Of a DNA stretch of 5,026 bases, positions 1-5,026 are shown in pieces (the first letter of the stretch is position 1; each line of letters begins with the position of its first letter). This DNA is from Frankiaceae bacterium (GTDB lineage Bacteria; Actinomycetota; Actinomycetes; JAVEEB01): positions 1 to 5,026 of the forward strand of contig JAVEEB010000022.1 of NCBI GenBank assembly GCA_030840665.1, in the 5' to 3' direction. Under the pieces are notes generated by a model. That model did not search any database, was not told the DNA's origin, and saw only the letters and a list, made by a program, of their open reading frames with translations. Position numbers and translations under genes: made by a program.

Positions 1-633
1 CTCGAGGTGCCACGGCCCGGACGGGGCGCTGGTCGTGCGGTCGAGGAGAGTCGGCGGGTCGGCCAGGGTCACCTCGAGCTGATCGAACGGGAGCAGCAAC
101 CCAAGTCCTCGCGCCTTCGCGTAGGCCTCCTTCAGCGTCCAGAGCCGCGCGTACAGCACGGGCGCCTCAGCCGGGGCGGCCTGGCCGAGCAACGCGTGTT
201 CCGGCTCCGTCAAGACGCGTCGGCTCGCGACGGTCGTGCCGGCCGAGTGCGCTTCGACGTCAATGCCGCAGGCGGCATCCGCGGTGACGACGCAGGCGAC
301 CAAGCCGTCCGCGTGCGAGAGGCTGAAGGACAGGTGCGGGAAGGGCCCGGCGACTTCCGGCCGCCCGCTGTCGGTGGTGGTGAAGTCCCACGCGTCGGCG
401 GGCACGTCGGGCGCGCAGTCGCTGAGGGCTCGGCGCAGGAGTGCGTGGCTGTGGATGAAGTCGCGGCGGTGGTCGTCGCCGGCGAGGCGCAGCGCCAGCG
501 CGCGTTCCGCGTCCGACAGCACCTCGAGCTGGTCGTCGAGCCCAGGCAGGCCAGGCAGGCCAGGCAAGTCGGGCCCACCGGTGCGCACGCACCAGACGCG
601 GGCGCAGCCGGGCTGCAATGCCTCCGAGGTCAC
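1..633 (-). CDS. Sfp-type 4'-phosphopantetheinyl transferase (3' end cut by window edge)
   Basis: This enzyme moves the 4'-phosphopantetheine arm of coenzyme A onto a conserved serine of carrier proteins, switching non-ribosomal peptide, polyketide or fatty acid synthases to the active holo form in the cytoplasm. 211 residues are visible and no stop is reached. The Sfp motifs appear in order: DSGRPEV near 88-94 (the GKP-like region, with Arg for Lys), SFSLSH at 102-107, GIDVE at 123-127, and WTLKEAYAKARGLGL at 165-179. By alignment with the known family, Asp125, Glu127 and Glu169 are the Mg2+ ligands, and His107 and Lys173 are conserved functional residues. Sfp itself is 224 residues, so probably only a short tail is missing. 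The GTG start at 631-633 is forced: an in-frame TAG lies two codons upstream (637-639), and an AGGG lies 8 bases before it. It follows the exporter pair by 26 bases, so it is probably the last visible gene of that operon. An odd PGL repeat lies at residues 24-32. The family call is firm; the carrier-protein partner is unknown. Confidence 0.93.
   Translation of the reverse strand, partial: MTSEALQPGCARVWCVRTGGPDLPGLPGLPGLDDQLEVLSDAERALALRLAGDDHRRDFIHSHALLRRALSDCAPDVPADAWDFTTTDSGRPEVAGPFPHLSFSLSHADGLVACVVTADAACGIDVEAHSAGTTVASRRVLTEPEHALLGQAAPAEAPVLYARLWTLKEAYAKARGLGLLLPFDQLEVTLADPPTLLDRTTSAPSGPWHLE
542..568 (-). repeat. Three tandem 9-base units inside the transferase gene
   Basis: On the plus strand the unit CCAGGCAGG occurs at 542-550 and 551-559, and as CCAGGCAAG at 560-568. 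Read on the minus strand in the gene's frame it encodes part of a leucine-proline-glycine run at residues 22-31 of the transferase (LPGLPGLPG). It lies before the first conserved motif, in the variable N-terminal part, so copy-number change would keep the reading frame and probably leave catalysis intact. Confidence 0.85.
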
Positions 634-651
634 GCGCTAGACCCTAGGCGC
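634..651 (-). promoter_or_regulatory. Possible hairpin covering the transferase ribosome binding site
   Basis: The 26-base spacer between the exporter stop and the transferase GTG holds two arms, GCGCTAG (634-640) and CTAGGCGC (644-651), separated by ACC. They pair over seven bases with one bulged base. The only Shine-Dalgarno-like sequence, AGGG on the minus strand at 642-645, falls within the loop and one arm, and the start codon begins at the next base. If formed in RNA this would lower initiation on the transferase. It has no U-tract, so it is not a normal intrinsic terminator. The stem is short and its role is unproven. Confidence 0.35.
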
Positions 652-659
652 ACGTTCGG

Positions 660-2444
660 TCAGCGGTACGCCGAGGCTTGGAGCGCGTACAGCTCGGCGT
701 ACAGCCCGTCCTGTGCCAGCAGCGCGGCATGGTCGCCCGCCTCGGCGACCCGGCCGTCGGCGACGACGAGGATGAGGTCGGCCATCCGGACGGTGGAGAA
801 GCGGTGCGACACCAGCACCGTGATGGCGCCGGTTTCGCGGCCGACGCGGCGGGCGTTCTCGGCGTACTGCTCGAAGAGCTGGTGTTCGGCTTCGGCGTCG
901 AGCGCTGACGTCGGCTCGTCGAGGATGAGCAGCAGCGGCAGTTCCCGCATCATGGCGCGGCCGAGGGCGAGCTTCTGCCACTGACCGCCGGACAGCTCGG
1001 TGCCGTCCGCGTAACTCTTGCCCAGTTGGGTTTGCAGGACATTCTCGAGCCGATCGACCACGTCGCCGGCGTGCGCGCGGCCGAGGGCGCCGAGCACGGA
1101 CGCTTCGTCGTCCAGCGAGGGCAGGTCGCCGACCCCGACCGTCTGCTGCGCAGCCATTTCGAACCGCACGAAGTCCTGGAACCCGGCCGCGATGCGCCGC
1201 CGCCAGTCGTCGAGGGGGAAGCGGGTGATGTCGGTGCCGTCGAGGGTGATGGCGCCCGAGGTCGAGTCGTAGAACCGGCACAGCAGCTTGACCAGCGTGG
1301 TCTTGCCCGCGCCGTTCTCCCCGACGATCGCCACCGTGGTGCCGGCCGGCAGCCGCAGGTTGACCTCGCTCAGCACGGGGGTGTCGGTGCCGGGGTAGGT
1401 GAAGGCGACGTCGCGGAGCTCGATCCCGTCGGTGATCTCGTTGGGCATCGGCTGGTCGGGCTTCGGCGGTTGCTGGTCGGCGATCAGGGCGCGCAGCCAC
1501 CGCAGCCGGGTGAGTGCCTGCGTCACCCGCTGCAGGACCTTGAGGAGGTCGAGCCCGGTCGTCACCTGCTGGTTGACCTGCGCGGCCAGCGTGACGACGA
1601 GCACGACGTCGCCGACGTTCCGGTGGCCCCTGATCGCCTCGCGCAGCACCAGCAACACCGAGCCGACGTAGGCGACGGCGAACACGAGCTGACCCGACGA
1701 TCCGATGACGGTCGCGCGCCGCTCCGCGAGCCACAGCGTGCGCGTCGCCGACGACCATTCCTCACTCTGCCGCCGGACGACTTCCTCCTGCAGGCCGGAC
1801 ACGCGGAGCTCCTTGGCGGACGCGGCCCGGGTCGCGAGCGCGTAGAGGTGCATGGCCTGACGGGTGTGCGACGCGGACCGTTCTTTCGACGCGTCGATGA
1901 TGCGCTGCGCCCGCTGGCCGGTGAGGACCGGCGGGATGGCCGCCAGCGGCAGGAGCAGGAGCCACGGGTCGACGCCGGCGAGCAACGCCCCGGTCAGGAT
2001 CATCGACGTGACGAGCGACACCATCGTCAGCAGGCCGGTCATGCCTTGCTGGAAGACGCCCAGTTCTCGTTGCAGGACAGCGATCTTGTCGGCATATTCG
2101 GGCCGCTCGTGGTGCTCGATCCGGGCGGAGCCGTTGGCGAGGGTCATGAGTTCGGCCTGCAGCGACACCTCGATCAGGTCGCACACCTCGGCGTACGGCA
2201 CGTACGAGAAGTGGTGCAGCAGCAGCACGCCGATGGCGCCGCAGGCGATCCCCGCGCCGTACCACGCCGCGGCGGCGGTGTTGTGCGTCACCGCGGCGTT
2301 GACCGCGCCCTTGAGCCCGAGCGCGACGCCGGGCCAGGCGAATCCCTCCGCGAGCACCAGCGTGAGCGCGATGACGATGCGCACGCGACTGTGCCGGAAG
2401 GCGAGGGCGATCATCTGGAAGCTGCTGCGCAGCGCGTCCCTCAT
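660..2444 (-). CDS. ABC exporter half-transporter (permease fused to ATPase), second of pair
   Basis: This 594-residue inner-membrane protein has an N-terminal permease and a C-terminal ATPase domain, the type IV exporter layout. Hydrophobic segments fit six membrane helices, near 22-46, 56-80, 134-157, 159-176, 248-268 and 276-294. A cytoplasmic coupling region carries AKELRVSGL at 210-218. The ATPase has an A-loop Tyr350, Walker A GENGAGKTT at 375-383, Q-loop FQDF with Gln423, signature LSGGQ at 484-488 followed by Trp, Walker B LLLILDE ending in catalytic Glu510, D-loop SALD at 513-516 and H-loop His547, so it should hydrolyse ATP. The ATG at 2442-2444 overlaps the TGA of the upstream half-transporter and has a strong ribosome binding site 7 bases away, pointing to coupled synthesis and a heterodimer. 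The cargo is unknown. Similar tandem pairs are known from peptide, lanthipeptide and non-ribosomal peptide clusters of actinomycetes; the adjacent phosphopantetheinyl transferase favours the last as context, but this is inference. Confidence 0.93.
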   Translation of the reverse strand: MRDALRSSFQMIALAFRHSRVRIVIALTLVLAEGFAWPGVALGLKGAVNAAVTHNTAAAAWYGAGIACGAIGVLLLHHFSYVPYAEVCDLIEVSLQAELMTLANGSARIEHHERPEYADKIAVLQRELGVFQQGMTGLLTMVSLVTSMILTGALLAGVDPWLLLLPLAAIPPVLTGQRAQRIIDASKERSASHTRQAMHLYALATRAASAKELRVSGLQEEVVRRQSEEWSSATRTLWLAERRATVIGSSGQLVFAVAYVGSVLLVLREAIRGHRNVGDVVLVVTLAAQVNQQVTTGLDLLKVLQRVTQALTRLRWLRALIADQQPPKPDQPMPNEITDGIELRDVAFTYPGTDTPVLSEVNLRLPAGTTVAIVGENGAGKTTLVKLLCRFYDSTSGAITLDGTDITRFPLDDWRRRIAAGFQDFVRFEMAAQQTVGVGDLPSLDDEASVLGALGRAHAGDVVDRLENVLQTQLGKSYADGTELSGGQWQKLALGRAMMRELPLLLILDEPTSALDAEAEHQLFEQYAENARRVGRETGAITVLVSHRFSTVRMADLILVVADGRVAEAGDHAALLAQDGLYAELYALQASAYR

Positions 2445-4345
2445 CGGACCGCCTCCCGGTCATCGTTGTCGGCGTCGTCGGCTTCGAGACCCGCGGCGAA
2501 CCGCTCGGCCTGCAGCAGGAAGAGGTCGGCGTACCGGCCGCCGCTGGCGAGGAGCGAATCGTGCGTGCCGTCTTCGATGACGTGACCGTCGTCGAGCACC
2601 ACGATGCGGTCGGCCCTGCGCACGCTGGAGAAACGGTGCGAGATCAGCACGCTGGTGACGCCGCGCGTCATCTCGACGAAGTTGTCGAAGAACTCGGCCT
2701 CCGCACGTACGTCGAGGGCGGCGGTCGGCTCGTCGAGGACGAGGACGGTCGCGCCGGCGTCCACGGCGTAGAGGGCGCGGGCGATCGCGATGCGTTGCCA
2801 CTGGCCGCCCGACAGGTCCGCCCCGTCGTCGTACTGGCGGGCAAGGACGGTCTCGAAGCCGCGCGGCAACGCGTCGATGGTCTGGGTCATGCCCGCCTTG
2901 TCCGCGGCGTTGCGGATGGCCTGCGGGTCGATCGGGCGGTGGATGGCGCCGACGGCGATGTTGTCGGTGACCGAGAACTCGTACCGCGTGAAGTCCTGGA
3001 AGATGACGCCGATCTGCCGGCGCCACGCGGCGACCGTGAGGTCGCGGATGTCGCGCCCGTCGACGGAGATGTGGCCCTCGGTGGGCTCGTAGAGTCGCGC
3101 CAGCAGCTTCACGAGCGTCGTCTTGCCGGCGCCGTTGAGGCCGACGATCGCGGTACACTCGCCGGCGTTGAGCGTGAGGTTGAGCCCGTCGAGCACGGGC
3201 CGTGTGCTCCCCGCGTACGCGAACGAGACGCCGTCGAAGCGCACCCCGTGGCGCGGGAGCCCGCGCGCGTCGTCCAGCTGGCCTGGCTGAATGTCGGCCG
3301 CCGCGTAGTCCGCGACCCTCTGCTCGAACTCCTCCATGGCCGCCACGGCGTTCATTCCGAACTGCGTTCCCGTGTCGGCCTCGTGATAGAAGGTGCCCAG
3401 CAGGATGGCGGCGACGCCCGCCTGCAGGCCGAGGGCGAGCTCGGTCAGGGTGAGCCGACCTTGAGCCGCGCTGTGCACGATGTACGCCATCGCCGCGCTG
3501 TCCAGGACAAGCCCGGCGGCGGCGAAGATGAGCATCTTGTAGAGGTGCGACCAGCGTCGGGCCTTCCACAACGGCTTGAGTGATGCCGTGCAGGCGGCGC
3601 GGAACCGGCCGACGATCCAGTCGGTGAGGCCGAAGACGCGCAGCTCCTTGGCCGCCGCGCCGTACAGACCGACGTCGAGGAAGTAGGACTGCTCCCGCCG
3701 GTGCGGGCCGATCACGGGCCACAACTTCGTCCAGACCCGAAGGCCGGAGCGGTGCCCGTACCGGAAGGTCATCGTCGACACGAGCAGGGCGGCGGCGGCC
3801 CACCAACTCGTCGCGCCGCCGACGATGGCGACGTAGCCCGCGAGGCTCAGGTAACGCGTCAGGTAGCGCAGGATCCCGGCGGCAGCATCACCCGGGGTGC
3901 GAAAGCCGTTCGCGAGTTGCTCGGCGGCCTCCTGCAGGCGGTCGAGGGTCGCGGAGTCTTCCATCGGGGCAATGCCGGTGGACTGCAGCGCCGCCGTGAT
4001 GAGGCGCCGGTGGAATTGGCCGTCGACCCGCTGCTTGACCAGCTCCCCGAGCGAGGACTGCAGGGGGGTGAGCAGCTGCTGACCGATGAAGGCGGCCGAG
4101 GCCAGCAGGAAAGCCGTGACGAGACTGCCCCAGGCCGGCGAGCCGAGGCCCTGCGCGACGGCCTGCGGCACGCGGCCGACGACGACACTCGACGCGACGA
4201 CGAACAGGACGGGGAGAAGGCCGACCACCAGATCGACGACGATCAGCGTGGCGACGAGGCCCCTGCCGGCCAGGGGAAGCTGTCGCAGGATCGATGCGCG
4301 CGCGTGGATCGCGTCCGCGTAGTACTTGTTCCAACGCTCGCGCAT
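2441..4345 (-). CDS. ABC exporter half-transporter (permease fused to ATPase), first of pair
   Basis: This 634-residue inner-membrane protein has an N-terminal permease and a C-terminal ATPase. Membrane segments are likely near 30-54, 74-92, 164-178, 181-194, 268-292 and 300-318. The coupling region carries AKELRVFGL at 232-240, nearly identical to the partner protein. The ATPase has A-loop Tyr377, Walker A GLNGAGKTT at 402-410, Q-loop FQDF with Gln450, signature LSGGQ at 511-515 followed by Trp, Walker B VLVLDE ending in catalytic Glu539, D-loop AALD at 542-545 and H-loop His570. Nothing suggests a dead ATP site. The last 16 residues are acidic (Glu/Asp-rich). The ATG at 4343-4345 is supported by GAGGAGGG 6 bases upstream. 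It begins 70 bases after the endonuclease gene and overlaps the next transporter gene by four bases, so the two probably assemble as a heterodimeric pump. The exported substrate cannot be read from the sequence; a cluster-encoded metabolite or peptide is the best inference. Confidence 0.93.
   Translation of the reverse strand: MRERWNKYYADAIHARASILRQLPLAGRGLVATLIVVDLVVGLLPVLFVVASSVVVGRVPQAVAQGLGSPAWGSLVTAFLLASAAFIGQQLLTPLQSSLGELVKQRVDGQFHRRLITAALQSTGIAPMEDSATLDRLQEAAEQLANGFRTPGDAAAGILRYLTRYLSLAGYVAIVGGATSWWAAAALLVSTMTFRYGHRSGLRVWTKLWPVIGPHRREQSYFLDVGLYGAAAKELRVFGLTDWIVGRFRAACTASLKPLWKARRWSHLYKMLIFAAAGLVLDSAAMAYIVHSAAQGRLTLTELALGLQAGVAAILLGTFYHEADTGTQFGMNAVAAMEEFEQRVADYAAADIQPGQLDDARGLPRHGVRFDGVSFAYAGSTRPVLDGLNLTLNAGECTAIVGLNGAGKTTLVKLLARLYEPTEGHISVDGRDIRDLTVAAWRRQIGVIFQDFTRYEFSVTDNIAVGAIHRPIDPQAIRNAADKAGMTQTIDALPRGFETVLARQYDDGADLSGGQWQRIAIARALYAVDAGATVLVLDEPTAALDVRAEAEFFDNFVEMTRGVTSVLISHRFSSVRRADRIVVLDDGHVIEDGTHDSLLASGGRYADLFLLQAERFAAGLEADDADNDDREAVR
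2452..2457 (-). promoter_or_regulatory. Ribosome binding site of the second half-transporter
   Basis: Minus-strand GGGAGG lies 7 bases before the ATG at 2442-2444. It is inside the last codons of the upstream transporter gene (Asp-Arg-Glu-Ala-Val-Arg-stop), and the junction is an ATGA overlap. This supports the 2444 start and translational coupling of the two transporter halves. Confidence 0.8.
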
Positions 4346-4415
4346 GGGCCGCCCTCCTCGGAATGTCCGAGTGTGTCAGGCGGGTCCGACGGCGGCGAGC
4401 GATTTGTGGGAGCGG
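4346..4415 (-). other. 70-base gap between endonuclease and exporter genes
   Basis: Apart from the ribosome binding site, this gap shows no clear intrinsic terminator after the endonuclease TAA: no strong GC stem followed by T's. It also has no well-spaced -35/-10 pair before the exporter. TCGGAC occurs twice on the minus strand (4384-4389 and 4365-4370), 19 bases apart, which may be chance. Whether the exporter has its own promoter here or is read through from the endonuclease gene cannot be settled from sequence. Confidence 0.6.
4352..4359 (-). promoter_or_regulatory. Ribosome binding site of the first half-transporter
   Basis: Minus-strand GAGGAGGG lies 6 bases before the ATG at 4343-4345. 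It is an unusually complete match to the 16S rRNA anti-Shine-Dalgarno sequence and decides the start of the 634-residue transporter. Confidence 0.85.
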
Positions 4416-5026
4416 TTACAACCCGACGGCCGCGCGCAGGAAGGCGATGTCGTCGGCCTGGCCGTCGCCCGGCGTCTCGACGATCACCGGCGCGCCGGAT
4501 TCGCGGACGACTGTCGCCAGCAGCTCGGGGTCGATCGCGCCGAGCTTCAGGTTTTCGTGGCGGTCTCGGCCCGAGCCGAACGGATCCTTGGAGCCGTTGC
4601 AGTGCACGAGATCGATGCGGCCGGTGGCTGCTTTCACCCGGTCGACGATGCCGTCGAGGTCCTCGCCGGCCGCGTGCGCGTGACAGGTGTCGAGGCAGAA
4701 GCCGACCCCGAACTCACCGACCGCTTCGAAGAGCCGCGCGATGATGTCGAGGTGGCGGGCGCAGGCGTTCTCGCCGCCCGCCGTGTTCTCGATGAGGATC
4801 GGCAACGGGAACTGCTCGCGCTCGAACGTCTTGCGCCAGTTGTCGATGCCGAGCTGGATGTCGTCGCCATCGTTGAGGTGGCCGCCGTGCACGATCAGCC
4901 CTTTGGCGCCGATCGCGGCCGCCGCCTCGGCGTGCTGCGAGATGATCTTGCGGCTCGGCACGCGGATCTTGTTGTTGAGGGTGGCGACGTTCACGAGGTA
5001 CGGCGCGTGGATGTAGATGTCGACGT
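4416..5026 (-). CDS. nfo: Endonuclease IV / AP endonuclease (5' end cut by window edge)
   Basis: Endonuclease IV cuts the DNA backbone 5' to abasic sites and removes blocked 3' ends in base excision repair, using three zinc ions in a TIM barrel. 202 residues are visible, numbered here from the Val codon at 5022-5024; the TAA stop is at 4416-4418. The family is about 250-300 residues, so roughly 50 N-terminal residues lie outside the window. A GTG at 4992-4994 is not the start, because the conserved IHAPYLVN stretch continues in frame upstream of it. The expected metal ligands are all visible: His6 in IHAPY, the VHGGH histidines (46 and 49), Glu79 in IENTAGG, Asp112 and His115 in CLDTCH, His141 in VHCN, Asp154 and His156 in GRDRHENL, and Glu183 in VIVETPG. 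It should therefore be active. The sequence looks like the short actinobacterial (mycobacterial End) form. Being on the same strand and just upstream of an exporter operon, it is either a housekeeping neighbour or a cluster-linked repair gene. Confidence 0.95.
   Translation of the reverse strand, partial: VDIYIHAPYLVNVATLNNKIRVPSRKIISQHAEAAAAIGAKGLIVHGGHLNDGDDIQLGIDNWRKTFEREQFPLPILIENTAGGENACARHLDIIARLFEAVGEFGVGFCLDTCHAHAAGEDLDGIVDRVKAATGRIDLVHCNGSKDPFGSGRDRHENLKLGAIDPELLATVVRESGAPVIVETPGDGQADDIAFLRAAVGL

Noticed and set aside
1..6. CTCGAG restriction site at the exact left edge as a sign of a cloning junction
   Set aside because: The sequence reads in frame as Leu-Glu of the transferase, and the site is common in such GC-rich DNA; no vector sequence is present.
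69..530. CACCTCGAGCTG occurring twice on the plus strand inside the transferase gene (starting near 69 and 520)
   Set aside because: Both copies encode the short string QLEV with common high-GC codons in unrelated parts of the protein; coincidence is the simplest explanation.
1026..2585. A 519-residue open frame on the plus strand, and similar long plus-strand frames at 7-984, 2561-3583 and 3701-4744
   Set aside because: They lie opposite well-supported genes, have low-complexity Arg/Gly/Ala/Asp-rich translations without recognisable domains, and are expected from GC-rich codon use on the other strand.
2460..3806. Long minus-strand frames overlapping the transporters (also 637-1758 and 1762-2463)
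   Set aside because: They are out-of-frame readings of the transporter genes, rich in Arg and Pro, with no domain of their own.
660..4345. A lanthipeptide (SapB/ram-like) transporter pair
   Set aside because: The tandem half-transporter layout is compatible, but no precursor peptide, lanthionine synthetase or response regulator is visible, and the neighbouring phosphopantetheinyl transferase points elsewhere.
4350..4378. TGACAC (minus strand, 4373-4378) as a -35 promoter element
   Set aside because: A -10 box at normal spacing would fall on the GC-rich ribosome binding site region, with no TANNNT-like match.
4416..4994. GTG at 4992-4994 as the true start of the endonuclease
   Set aside because: The reading frame stays open upstream and encodes the conserved IHAPYL segment with a metal-binding His, so the gene continues past the window edge.

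Overview
This is a 5,026-base piece of high-GC DNA in which every real gene lies on the minus strand. Third codon positions are strongly G/C, there are GTG starts, and the base-repair gene at the right edge resembles the short mycobacterial/actinobacterial endonuclease IV. Together these suggest an actinomycete; a member of the Pseudonocardiales or Streptomyces type is plausible, but genus is a guess. Long open frames on the plus strand are antisense shadows of GC-rich coding sequence and are not annotated.

In transcription order (right to left) the window holds: (1) an endonuclease IV / AP endonuclease gene (nfo/end type), cut at its 5' end by the window edge but with its stop present (4416-5026); (2) a 70-base gap with a good ribosome binding site at its downstream end; (3) a 634-residue ABC exporter half-transporter (2441-4345); (4) a second, 594-residue half-transporter (660-2444) whose ATG overlaps the stop of the first in an ATGA junction; (5) a 26-base spacer with a small possible hairpin; (6) an Sfp-type 4'-phosphopantetheinyl transferase, cut at its 3' end by the window edge (1-633).

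The two half-transporters almost certainly form one heterodimeric export pump. A phosphopantetheinyl transferase directly behind them converts apo carrier proteins of non-ribosomal peptide or polyketide synthases to the holo form. Exporter plus transferase is the usual company of a secondary-metabolite gene cluster, so this window probably sits at the edge of, or inside, such a cluster. No synthetase, precursor peptide or regulator is visible here, so product and cargo cannot be named.

The DNA repair gene may be a chromosomal housekeeping neighbour marking the cluster border. More interestingly, it could be a self-protection gene if the exported product damages DNA; the window cannot decide between these. 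I found no RNA gene, mobile element, CRISPR array, attachment site or convincing intrinsic terminator. No wholly new system is evident. The points most worth a look are the repair/export/transferase arrangement, the unusual motif set shared by the two ATPase domains, and the hairpin over the transferase start.
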